Under the pieces are notes generated by a model. The model made no database searches, was not told the origin of the DNA, and saw only the letters and a program-made list of their open reading frames with translations. Below are positions 41,953 through 50,032 of a DNA stretch of 64,000 bases, in pieces (positions within the stretch are counted from its first letter, which is position 1; the number at the start of each line of letters is the position of its first letter). Both the position numbers and the translations under genes were made by a program. The stretch is from Desulfosarcina sp. BuS5 (GTDB lineage: Bacteria > Desulfobacterota > Desulfobacteria > Desulfobacterales > BuS5): NCBI RefSeq assembly GCF_028752835.1, contig NZ_CP087952.1, forward strand, positions 539,041 to 603,040, given 5' to 3'.

Positions 41953-42627
41953 GTGGAGATTATAGAAGCTATAAAACAAAGAAAGAGCATAAGAAAATTT
42001 AAACCCGATCCTGTTCCTAAAGAGGTAATAAGAGAGATACTTGAAATTGCCGGGAGGGCTCCGTCAGCGCTGAATACCCAGCCATGGGAGTTTACCGTTA
42101 TTTCGGGTGATGTCATGGAAAATATCAAAAAAGGACATATCCGAAAAATAAAATCAGGCATACCTCCAAACCCGGAACTTAAGCTGATGGAGTGGCCGCG
42201 GGATGGTATATATCGTAACCGGCAGGTGAATCTGGCAATTCAGCTTTTTAAGCTGATGGGTATAGATAGAAAGAATAAAAAGCAGAGGACGGAATGGATG
42301 GAAAGGGGATTCCGCTATTTTGATGCGCCGGCCGCCATACTTCTTTCTTTGGACAGATCCCTTTCGGAAGCTGCCCCGGTTCTTGATATGGGCGCTGTCA
42401 TGCAAAGCATCTGTCTTGCCGCCTTGCATTTCAACCTGGGTACTTGCATAGAGAACCAGGGTGTCATGTATCCTGATGTGGTGAGAAAATGGGCCGATAT
42501 TCCCAAATCGCGGTTTCTTGTAGTTTCTATTGCCATAGGTTTTCCTGATTGGAATTTTCCGGCAAACAGTGTGGAGAGTGAGAGGGAGTCTATAGATAGC
42601 ATAGCTAATTGGTGCGGTTTTGCCTGA
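41953..42627 (+). CDS. nitroreductase-family flavoprotein
   Basis: 224 residues, starting at GTG with GGAGAG seven bases upstream. FMN-binding residues are in IKQRKSIRKFKPDPVPKEVI and GRAPSALNTQPWEF; the dimer/FMN segment DMGAVMQSICLAALHFNLGT, CIENQGVM and the C-terminal SIAIGFPDWNFPANS complete the fold. It reduces nitro groups or quinones with NAD(P)H. The insert around 70-100 (HIRKIKSGIPPNPELKLMEW) is typical of the anaerobe subgroup. It stands alone. Confidence 0.92.
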   Translation: MEIIEAIKQRKSIRKFKPDPVPKEVIREILEIAGRAPSALNTQPWEFTVISGDVMENIKKGHIRKIKSGIPPNPELKLMEWPRDGIYRNRQVNLAIQLFKLMGIDRKNKKQRTEWMERGFRYFDAPAAILLSLDRSLSEAAPVLDMGAVMQSICLAALHFNLGTCIENQGVMYPDVVRKWADIPKSRFLVVSIAIGFPDWNFPANSVESERESIDSIANWCGFA

Positions 42628-42843
42628 TTTTTCTGGTATGTTTCTTGCTTCTTATTGTTGGTATTATTTTTCTAAAATAATGAGCCGGTTTCAAAATGTT
42701 CAATTTTGTTCGAGGTCAAGAAAGTCAAAAAAATTAACCACAGGAATACATTAAGTATTTCGAGTATTAAATTTTTTGCCTTACGCAGAGATCGGGCAAA
42801 AGGGGGCGTTTTGAAATTGGCTCTAATGAAAATGGATTCCTGA

Positions 42844-43708
42844 CTGAATAACTCAGATGGCAATGACAAAATAAACGGGATTTTTGATCTGAATAATCTG
42901 GCAAAGGATCATATCCTTAACAAGTTGCTCAGAACCGTGGTCAAGGAGGTCAAGCTTTATGCGGAAAATCAGATCAAGCATATAAAAAAACAGGCCAAAA
43001 TCGGTCTGGCACTTTCCATGGAAAAAGATCTTAACAAATTACTTGAGATGATTGTTGATGCAGCAAGGGCAATGTCCAATGCAGATGCCGGTACATTGTA
43101 CATTTTGAGCAAGGATAAAAAAAGGCTCAGTTTTCAGATATTGCAGAACGAAACCCTGAAGAGAAGAATGAAGGGCATTGAAAATTTTGAAAAGGCCATG
43201 CCTGATGTTCCACTTTATAAGGTAGAAAGACCGAACTATTCCAATGTCTCTTCATATGTGGCGATTACAGGAAAAACAATTAATATCCAGGATGTATACA
43301 AGGCAAACGGATTCGATTTTACAGGTCCCAGGGATTATGATGCGGCAACGGGTTACATATCAAAGTCGATGCTGATTCCCAAGGAATCTTGAAAATGTGC
43401 CTGAATATGCAGGCGCGCATCATGAAAAGCCGGATGGTTCCGGTTATCCAAGAGGGCTTACTTCCGCACAATTACCGGTACAGTCCAAAATTATGGCTAT
43501 TGCAGATATTTTTGAAGCCCTCACTGCGGGAGACAGGCCTTACAAGAAATCTATGAAACTTTCCGAGGCGATTAAAATTATGGATATAATGAAAAAAAAG
43601 CGCCATATAGATCCGGATATCTACGATCTTTTTATTAAGAGCCGCGTTTATTATGAATATGCAATTAAAGAGATGAAAAAAGAACAAGTTGATATGGAGG
43701 TAGAATAA
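42844..43708 (+). pseudogene. GAF/HD-GYP gene with internal deletion and frameshift
   Basis: Two pieces of one gene. The first (open from 42844, after a TGA at 42841; TTG at 42925 is the only listed start) holds an N-terminal helix and the GAF domain: KQAKIGLALSMEKDLNKLLE, MSNADAGTLYILSKDKKRL and INIQDVYKANGFDF, ending at KSMLIPKES and a stop at 43392. The second (from 43397, another frame) starts at PEYAGAHHEKPDGSGYPRGL and runs through the end of an HD-GYP domain (IMAIADIFEALTAGDRPYKK). The end of GAF and the HD half are missing. The second piece ends one base before the SPFH gene. c-di-GMP hydrolysis cannot be expected. Confidence 0.85.
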
Positions 43709-43709
43709 T

Positions 43710-44852
43710 ATGAGCGCTAACAATCTTGTTTTCCTAGAAAATCTTGAGTGGTTTGATGAAACCGGCAATGAGTTGGTTCATCGCCTTCCGGCAACAGGCT
43801 CCGGAGATATAAAGTACGGAGCGCAGTTGACCATAAGGGAGAGTCAGGCCGGTGTATTCTTTTACAAAGGCAAAGCAGTAGAGGCCTTCGGGCCGGGAAG
43901 ACATACCCTGCAAACAGGCAATATACCGATTCTTACAAAAATTGCGGCCCTGCCATGGGGGTTGAGTTCACCTTTAAGGGCCGAGGTCTATTTTGTTAAT
44001 CTGAAAATATTCACAAATCTAAAATGGGGCACCAGGGATCCGGTGGCATTCAAGGATTCCAGCCTGGGGCTGATAAGATTAAGAGCTTTTGGGGTATTTG
44101 ACGTGCAGATAATCCAGCCAGTCCTTTTTATCAACAGCCTGGTCGGTACCCAGGGAATGTTTACAACCGTTGAAATTGAAGAATATCTTAACAGGGTTAT
44201 TGTTTCCAGGTTTAATGATTATATGGGCGAAACCATAGATTCAATTTTTAACCTGCCGGCCAGATACGATGAACTTTCCAAAGGGCTTGCCGAGCGTCTT
44301 CAAAAGGATTTCAGCCGTTTCGGGCTTGGATTAACTCAACTCTATATTACTTCAGTCACTCCACCCCCTGAGGTTCAAAAGGCTATTGATGATAAGAGCC
44401 GCATGGGTGTTTTTCAGGACATGAACAAACTAATGCAGATGAAGGCGGCCATGGCCATGGAAAAAGCCTCGGAAGCGGATACCGGCGCAGGCATGGGCAC
44501 CGGACTGGGGCTTATGATGCCTGCCATGTTTGCCCAGTATTTTACGGCCGGCATGAATCCTGCTTACATGGATCCTGCTCAAGAAAAATCAACCGGCCGG
44601 CTTGAGTCCTTATGTTCAGAGTGCCATAACAAGATCCCTGTGAATGCTAAATTCTGTCCATTATGCGGACATCAACAGGTCATATTTAAAAAATGTGAAA
44701 ACTGTGGAAAAAATTTAACTCCAGGCGCCAAATTCTGTTCAAGATGCGGGCATCCTGCAGATGAAAAACCAAAAGCTGTAATCTGCACAAAGTGCGGCAA
44801 AGAAAATCTGCCGGGCGCCACTTTTTGCGATGAGTGTGGAGAAGAATATTAA
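43710..44852 (+). CDS. SPFH-domain protein with three C-terminal zinc ribbons (YdjI-like)
   Basis: 380 residues. No signal peptide. The SPFH-like core (about 30-250) has GAQLTIRESQAGVFFYKGKA, EAFGPGRHTLQTGNIPIL and LRAFGVFDVQIIQPVLFI, the pattern of virion-core-like SPFH proteins such as B. subtilis YdjI. After a Gly/Met-rich linker (about 260-295) come three zinc ribbons, each with two CxxC pairs: CSECHNKIPVNAKFCPLCGH, CENCGKNLTPGAKFCSRCGH and CTKCGKENLPGATFCDECGE. GGAGG precedes the ATG. It overlaps the downstream zinc-ribbon gene by 23 bases. In Bacillus the ydjGHI operon couples a zinc-ribbon protein to an SPFH protein in envelope stress; a similar job here is inference. Confidence 0.85.
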   Translation: MSANNLVFLENLEWFDETGNELVHRLPATGSGDIKYGAQLTIRESQAGVFFYKGKAVEAFGPGRHTLQTGNIPILTKIAALPWGLSSPLRAEVYFVNLKIFTNLKWGTRDPVAFKDSSLGLIRLRAFGVFDVQIIQPVLFINSLVGTQGMFTTVEIEEYLNRVIVSRFNDYMGETIDSIFNLPARYDELSKGLAERLQKDFSRFGLGLTQLYITSVTPPPEVQKAIDDKSRMGVFQDMNKLMQMKAAMAMEKASEADTGAGMGTGLGLMMPAMFAQYFTAGMNPAYMDPAQEKSTGRLESLCSECHNKIPVNAKFCPLCGHQQVIFKKCENCGKNLTPGAKFCSRCGHPADEKPKAVICTKCGKENLPGATFCDECGEEY

Positions 44853-46071
44853 TATACTGATTGAATATCAATGCCCCCAATGCGGGGCTCCTGCCACGCT
44901 TAATGAAACGGACCGCCTGATCCGTTGTGAGTACTGCCGTGTCAAGTCATATCTTATGCAAAAGGATTATTTCCGTTTCATGCTGCCTAACAAGGCTCCC
45001 GGGGACAAGGAACTTATATTTTTCCCATACTGGCGTTTTAAAGGATTTTTTTTTGCGGCTTCTACAAATGGCATTACCCACCGGTTGTTAGACATCAGCT
45101 ATCAGGCAGTTAAATCAACTTTTTTTCCAGTTTCCGCCGGATTGAGAACTCAAACCCTGAAGATGCGGTTTGTTGCACCGGATACAAAGGGTAATTTTTT
45201 GAAGCCTCAGCTGTCCATCAATGAAGTGATGGAAATAATAGACAAACGTTCGCCTAATAACATAACAGGCAATTGCTTTCATACAGCCCATATTGGTGAA
45301 TCCCTGAGTTTGATCTATGCTCCTTTTTATTTAGACAAGCGTTTATACGACGCTGTTTTAAATAAACCCATTTCAAACCAGGTGCCCGATAATTTTGATA
45401 TTGAAACGTTACCAGGAGGATCTCCGGCATGGAGCATGCGATTTGTTCCAACGCTTTGCCCGCACTGTGGCTGGGATATGGAAGGGGATCGTGGTTCGCT
45501 GGTGCTTACATGCAGAAATTGCAATTCCATCTGGCAGCCCGGCCGAAAAGAGCTGAAACCGCTTAAATTTGTACATATCCCCGGACAAGGTGATAATATA
45601 ACCTACTTTCCGTTTTACAGGGTCAAGGCTGAAATCAGCGGCCTTGATCTTTCCTCTTATGCAGATCTCGCAAGAATTGCCAACATACCCAAAGTTATAC
45701 AAAAAGACTGGGAGGAGAAGGAATTTTTTTTCTGGACGCTCGGCTTTAAGGTCAGACCAAAAATTTTCCTGCGCATTCAGCGTGATTTGACTCTATTGCA
45801 GCCCCAGGACAATTTGCAAAACAGCCTGCCGGATTCAAACATATATCCGGTAACCCTGCCGGTTAAGGAAGCCATTGAGGGCCTTAAAATAATTTTGGGC
45901 AGTTTTATCAAACCAAGAAGCAAAATATCCGAACTAAGTAAAATAAAAATAAAACCCAAAAGTTTTCTGCTGGTTTATATCCCATTTGATAAACAGCACC
46001 ACGAATATATGCAGCGTAAATACAAAATTTGCATCAACAAAAACATGCTTTCCCACGCAGGCAATTTATGA
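44830..46071 (+). CDS. zinc-ribbon protein partnered with the SPFH gene (YdjG-like layout)
   Basis: 413 residues. The N-terminus has a zinc ribbon (CPQCGAPATLNETDRLIRCEYC). Two similar modules of about 160 residues follow, each built around an aromatic core FFPYWRFKGFFFAA or YFPFYRVKAEISGL, with a second ribbon between them (CPHCGWDMEGDRGSLVLTCRNC). No signal peptide and no membrane helix. Its start lies within the last codons of the SPFH gene, which indicates coupled synthesis. The family is not one I can name; the gene order zinc ribbon plus SPFH recalls YdjG-YdjI, but the TPM-domain YdjH is absent. Confidence 0.7.
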   Translation: MSVEKNINILIEYQCPQCGAPATLNETDRLIRCEYCRVKSYLMQKDYFRFMLPNKAPGDKELIFFPYWRFKGFFFAASTNGITHRLLDISYQAVKSTFFPVSAGLRTQTLKMRFVAPDTKGNFLKPQLSINEVMEIIDKRSPNNITGNCFHTAHIGESLSLIYAPFYLDKRLYDAVLNKPISNQVPDNFDIETLPGGSPAWSMRFVPTLCPHCGWDMEGDRGSLVLTCRNCNSIWQPGRKELKPLKFVHIPGQGDNITYFPFYRVKAEISGLDLSSYADLARIANIPKVIQKDWEEKEFFFWTLGFKVRPKIFLRIQRDLTLLQPQDNLQNSLPDSNIYPVTLPVKEAIEGLKIILGSFIKPRSKISELSKIKIKPKSFLLVYIPFDKQHHEYMQRKYKICINKNMLSHAGNL

Positions 46072-46109
46072 ATCATGGCTTTTCATATCTTCCATAATCG
46101 TCCATTATT

Positions 46110-46139
46110 TTATTCTTATTCTTATTCTTATTCTTATTC
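46110..46139. repeat. hexanucleotide microsatellite (TTATTC)5
   Basis: Five exact TTATTC units. The stop codon of the small minus-strand gene at 46134-46304 lies in the last unit, and each added unit would leave its frame intact because the stop comes first. Length variation could affect transcription or termination between the convergent genes. Confidence 0.9.
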
Positions 46140-46304
46140 TTTGGTACTCGAAGCCTCGCTTGCATCTTTTACAGTCTCTGCGATAGTTTGATACATTTCT
46201 TTGAAGGCAGAATGGAAATTTGAAGGAGAAAGCCTTCCTAATTCAATAAATTTTACTACTATTTCCTTTGTGGTTTTTAGTATCAGCTCATCAATGGAAC
46301 TCAT
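46134..46304 (-). CDS. small protein of unknown function
   Basis: 56 residues, too short for most gene callers: MSSIDELILKTTKEIVVKFI then ELGRLSPSNFHSAFKEMYQT then IAETVKDASEASSTKE. It is helical, with a hydrophobic pattern and a SPSNF-x5-F-x2-Y block like those in small deltaproteobacterial proteins annotated in databases as TraB-like or MucR N-termini; I treat that as weak. No ribosome-binding site is strong. Its stop lies in a hexanucleotide repeat. Confidence 0.5.
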   Translation of the reverse strand: MSSIDELILKTTKEIVVKFIELGRLSPSNFHSAFKEMYQTIAETVKDASEASSTKE

Positions 46305-46366
46305 TTAAAACTCCGTATTTGTGCTATTGGAAAGATGTGTACAGATGCGCAGGTCTGCACCTACGA

Positions 46367-46720
46367 TTAAGGTACGATAATGCGTGAATCATTTTTTGTT
46401 TTTTCCTCTGCCTGCATTTTTCGCATCTGCTGCATCAACTCCTCCATTGCCTTTTGCATACTCTCAGGAAAAACGGCTATAGCTTCTTGTAAATTATTTG
46501 CAGACAAAATGGTCTGAACAGGCAAGGGGCCTTCTGGGGACATTAACTGGGTAGCGCCGATAAAGATAGAAATCCTGCTTTCATCTTTAGTTCCATCCGG
46601 ATAAACCGGCACAAGTTTTCTTATTGAGGCAACCTTCATGTCTGTGTATCCTTCTTCTCTGTAAAGATTTTTTTCGTCAACTTTAAGATTGATTTGTTGG
46701 TTTTCTTTTTTTTCAGTCAT
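46367..46720 (-). CDS. conserved-looking hypothetical cytoplasmic protein
   Basis: About 117 residues from the ATG at 46720, with AAGGAA ten bases upstream; a TTG three codons earlier is not favoured. No signal or membrane segment. Features: TDMKVASIRKLVPVYPDGTK, then DESRISIFIGATQLMSPEGP, then a helical end AMEELMQQMRKMQAEEK. The mid part looks beta-rich with a defined fold, so it is probably a real gene. Function unknown. Confidence 0.65.
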   Translation of the reverse strand: MTEKKENQQINLKVDEKNLYREEGYTDMKVASIRKLVPVYPDGTKDESRISIFIGATQLMSPEGPLPVQTILSANNLQEAIAVFPESMQKAMEELMQQMRKMQAEEKTKNDSRIIVP

Positions 46721-46813
46721 TAGTCTCAAGTTCCTTAATTAATAATGTTAATAATGAATGTGTATCGTTGTTTTATACGTTTTATACATTGAAAAGTTAC
46801 AAAGTGCACTTTT

Positions 46814-47266
46814 TTAAACCTTTTTTATAAATTGGTTATCTTTAAATTTATATATAAACGGATATATCCTGCAAGCCATGCAGAATCTGAAAATTGCCTC
46901 AAGAGCAGCAAAAAACACAAAAATTGAACCAATAATCAAGCTTATTTTCTGAAAATTAAATAAATAAAATATAGCTGTCATACAACAAAATATAAATCCG
47001 ATTTTCGCAGCAAAAATTTTAGGGCCGGCATTAACCATTAAAGATTTTATTTTGAAAATACGAAGAATCGTTTTGCTGATGGCACTATAAAAGCTATATG
47101 ACGGATTAAGAAAGCCACGTATAAAAAAATCAATAGCTAAAACCAAAATAATCCATTTATAAGGTGTTAAGAAAAAAAATATAATAGAAAAAACAGCTAA
47201 AGCTGCATTTATTTGCACAGCTCTTTCATTTACTTGTTTGAACGATATGGGACACATTTTTTGCAT
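46814..47266 (-). CDS. DUF4395 membrane protein
   Basis: About 150 residues from the ATG at 47266, which has AAAGGA nine bases upstream and places CPISFKQVNERAVQINA at the N-terminus, as in the family. Four membrane helices (AALAVFSIIFFFLTPYKWII, LVLAIDFFIRGFL, IGFIFCCMTAIFYLFNF, ISLIIGSIFVFFAALEAIF). The Cys pair at CMACRIYPFIYK near the end is conserved-looking. DUF4395 proteins are often near thioredoxin-like or sulfur genes; here the neighbours give no such clue. Function unknown. Confidence 0.8.
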   Translation of the reverse strand: MQKMCPISFKQVNERAVQINAALAVFSIIFFFLTPYKWIILVLAIDFFIRGFLNPSYSFYSAISKTILRIFKIKSLMVNAGPKIFAAKIGFIFCCMTAIFYLFNFQKISLIIGSIFVFFAALEAIFRFCMACRIYPFIYKFKDNQFIKKV

Positions 47267-47345
47267 AATAAAGATTCCTTTCATTGATAACACTTAGGGC
47301 TCGCACAAAAATAACTCAGAACAAATGCCAACAGGGCAAAAAAGG

Positions 47346-49964
47346 TTATTTTCCACGCGTAATCTCTTCCGCTATTAATTCAGCTTGTTTTAAAACTGTT
47401 TCTGTTGCCAGTTTCTGCATATCCGGTGGATAGCCATACTGCCGTAATGTTCTTTTTACAATGATTTTTAATTTTGCCTTAACGCTTTCCTTAATTGTCC
47501 AGTCGATGGAAGCATTGGCCTTTACTTTTTCAAACAACACAACAGCCAGTTCTCTTAATTTGTCTTTTTCCATTAACTCACGAGCACTGTCGTTATTGGC
47601 AATGGCCGTATAAAAAGCATATTCAAAATCAGACAGCCCCATTTCCTGAGGCTCTTTGTCCATTTTCTGAATTTCTTTGCTCAATTCAATTAATTCTTCA
47701 ATGACTTCTGCTGCTGTTAAAATCTTTTTGTGATATTTCTTAATGGAATTTTCCAGCATTTCCATGAGGGATTTGCTTTGTATCAGGTTCTTTTTGGTTC
47801 TGGTTTTTATTTCGTCATTCAGCAGTTTTTTCAAAACTTCCAGAGCAATGTTCTTATGCTCCATGTTTTTGACTTCCAAAAGGAATTCTTCTGAAAGTAT
47901 TGAAATATCAGGTTTGTTGATTCCGGCGGCATCGAAAATATCTACAACCCTCTCGGTTACCAATGCTTTGTCAATAACCTGTCTAATCGCTGTTTCAACC
48001 TCTTCGTCTGTTTTACCAAAACCGGTGCTGTCAAATTTGGCCAAACGGGATTTTACCGCCTGAAAAAACGAGACCTCATCTTTAACATCCATGGCCTGTT
48101 CGTGGGGGATGGCAATGGAAAAAGCCCGGGACAGGGCGGTTACTTCATTTATGTATCGTTTTTTTCCATTTTTCAGGCCCAGAATATGTTCCTCCGCAGC
48201 GAGTATCAGAGAAAGCTTTCCCCCTGTGTCGGCTTCGAAGTATTCTTCATAGGCAAATCCGTGAAATATCTGGGAAACCACTTCCAGTTTCTCCAGCATC
48301 ATTTGAACCGCTTTTTCCTGTGCGATTGCAGGGTCGCCTTTACCCCCGCTATCCGAATAAAACGACAATGCTTTTTTGAGGTCTGATGCAATACCAAGGT
48401 AATCCACCACAAGCCCGCCGGGTTTATCCTTATAGACACGATTCACCCGCGCAATGGCCTGCATCAGATTATGGCTTTCAATGGGTGTTCCGGTAAATCC
48501 AAGATACGTGGCATTGGGCAGCGCATCCCGCAGATACTTGGCAAAACCGTACACAATTTTTTTACCGACAACATTGCCGTTTTCATCTTTGGCATCGATG
48601 GTCTTGGCTTTAAAACCATACTGGGTCCGGTGGGCTTCATCGGCAATGACAATGATATTTCTTCTTGCAGATAAGGTTTCATAAACATTGCCCTCATCTG
48701 GTTGGAATTTCTGGATGGTGGTAAAGACCACGCCGCCCGATGCGACTTTGAGCAGTTCCTTCAAGTGGTCTCTGTTTTCCGCCTGCACAGGTTCCTGTCT
48801 GAGTAATTGCTTTGAGGCGGCAAAGGTATCAAACAATTGGTCATCCAGATCGTTTCTGTCGGTAATGACCAGAACCGTGGGGTTGTCCATTACCAAAACA
48901 ATCTTTCCCGTATAAAAAAACATGGAAAGCGATTTGCCGCTTCCCTGGGTGTGCCATACCACACCGCCTTTTCGATTTCCTGAAGGCTGTTTTTTTACAC
49001 CCGGCAGGCCATAACTTGCAGGGGATTCCTCAATCTTCTGCACAGGCAAATATTCAGCGGCTCTTAACGTAGATTCAACAGCCCTGTTTACAGCATAATA
49101 TTGATGATAGGCAGCCAGTTTCTTCTCTGTCTGGATAGTGATGATCCCAGTTTTTCTGTCCTCTTTTTTTGATTTCTCAAAGACAATGAAATGACGTATC
49201 AGATCCAGCAGGGTTTTTTTATTCAGCATGCCCTTGATAAGGGTTTCCAATTGGCCGATGGGTAGGGGCACGTTGCAACGTGCCCCTACTTCCTTGCCGT
49301 CCGAAGTTTTCCAGGCCATAAAACGGGTTAATCCCGCGGAGATGGAACCGGCTTTTGCTTCCAGACCATCGGAAATAATCATAAAACCGTTATAGGTAAA
49401 CAGGCCGGGGATTGCCTGTTTATATGTTTGCAGTTGTTTGAATGCCGATCTTATTGTTGCGTTTTCATCAGCCGGATTTTTTAGTTCGATAACCACCAAA
49501 GGCAGACCATTCACAAAAAGAATTACATCCGGGCGTTTGTTGATATTGTTTTCAATGACGGTAAATTGGTTGGCAACCAGAAAATCGTTATTTTCCGGAT
49601 TCATAAAATCAATAAGCCATACAAGATCACCCCGGTTATAGCCGTTCTTCTGATAGCCGACCTTTATTCCCTCTGTAAGCATCCGGTGAAATGCTTCATT
49701 GTTGGCAATGAGTTCCGGTGAGTTTAGCCTTTGTATCTGCTTGATAGCGTCTTCGCGGATATCTGCCGGAATAGACGGGTTAATCCTGCCGACGGCTGAT
49801 TGCAGTCGCTCCATGAGCAGCACATTCTTGTAGGGGCACGATGCTTGTAGGGGCACGATGTATCGTGCCCCTACCACGTCTGGGGCATAGATATACCCGT
49901 AGCCCTGCTTTTCAAGGAATTCGATGGCAAATTGTTCTATTTCGGATTCGGTGATTTTAGTCAT
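47346..49964 (-). CDS. hsdR: type I restriction enzyme HsdR with in-frame motor deletion
   Basis: About 872 residues; intact relatives have about 1000-1050. The nuclease domain is present (NKRPDVILFVNGLPLVVIEL with the VIELK core), as are Walker A (GGVVWHTQGSGKSLSMFFYT) and DEAHRTQYG. At about residue 495 (48474-48479) LGFTGTPIE is followed directly by SHNLMQAIARVNRVYKDKPG, so about 170 residues carrying helicase motifs IV-V and most of the second RecA lobe are gone in frame. The C-terminal HsdM-binding part remains. Two REP-like palindromes lie within the frame. Translocation and therefore cleavage should be lost; the protein may persist as a non-restricting subunit. It is the last gene of the minus-strand locus. 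Confidence 0.88.
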   Translation of the reverse strand: MTKITESEIEQFAIEFLEKQGYGYIYAPDVVGARYIVPLQASCPYKNVLLMERLQSAVGRINPSIPADIREDAIKQIQRLNSPELIANNEAFHRMLTEGIKVGYQKNGYNRGDLVWLIDFMNPENNDFLVANQFTVIENNINKRPDVILFVNGLPLVVIELKNPADENATIRSAFKQLQTYKQAIPGLFTYNGFMIISDGLEAKAGSISAGLTRFMAWKTSDGKEVGARCNVPLPIGQLETLIKGMLNKKTLLDLIRHFIVFEKSKKEDRKTGIITIQTEKKLAAYHQYYAVNRAVESTLRAAEYLPVQKIEESPASYGLPGVKKQPSGNRKGGVVWHTQGSGKSLSMFFYTGKIVLVMDNPTVLVITDRNDLDDQLFDTFAASKQLLRQEPVQAENRDHLKELLKVASGGVVFTTIQKFQPDEGNVYETLSARRNIIVIADEAHRTQYGFKAKTIDAKDENGNVVGKKIVYGFAKYLRDALPNATYLGFTGTPIESHNLMQAIARVNRVYKDKPGGLVVDYLGIASDLKKALSFYSDSGGKGDPAIAQEKAVQMMLEKLEVVSQIFHGFAYEEYFEADTGGKLSLILAAEEHILGLKNGKKRYINEVTALSRAFSIAIPHEQAMDVKDEVSFFQAVKSRLAKFDSTGFGKTDEEVETAIRQVIDKALVTERVVDIFDAAGINKPDISILSEEFLLEVKNMEHKNIALEVLKKLLNDEIKTRTKKNLIQSKSLMEMLENSIKKYHKKILTAAEVIEELIELSKEIQKMDKEPQEMGLSDFEYAFYTAIANNDSARELMEKDKLRELAVVLFEKVKANASIDWTIKESVKAKLKIIVKRTLRQYGYPPDMQKLATETVLKQAELIAEEITRGK
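49262..49289. repeat. REP-like palindrome inside hsdR, copy A
   Basis: 28-base perfect palindrome starting GTAGGGGCACGTTG. It is translated on the minus strand as VGARCNVPL between SDGKE and PIGQLETLIKG and keeps the frame. Intact HsdR proteins, as I recall them, have no such peptide here. Confidence 0.85.
49830..49874. repeat. REP-like palindrome inside hsdR, copies B (half) and C (full)
   Basis: A half unit GTAGGGGCACGATGC (49830-49844) precedes a full 28-base palindrome (49847-49874, GTAGGGGCACGATG and its complement). The 45 bases equal 15 codons and are read as VVGARYIVPLQASCPY between YIYAPD and KNVLLMERL, so the frame survives. Confidence 0.85.
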
Positions 49965-50032
49965 GCTCATTCCCATCAATTTGAACTACCGAGAATTCCT
50001 CGGCAGTTGCCGCTTCGTCGAGTTCTTTCTCT

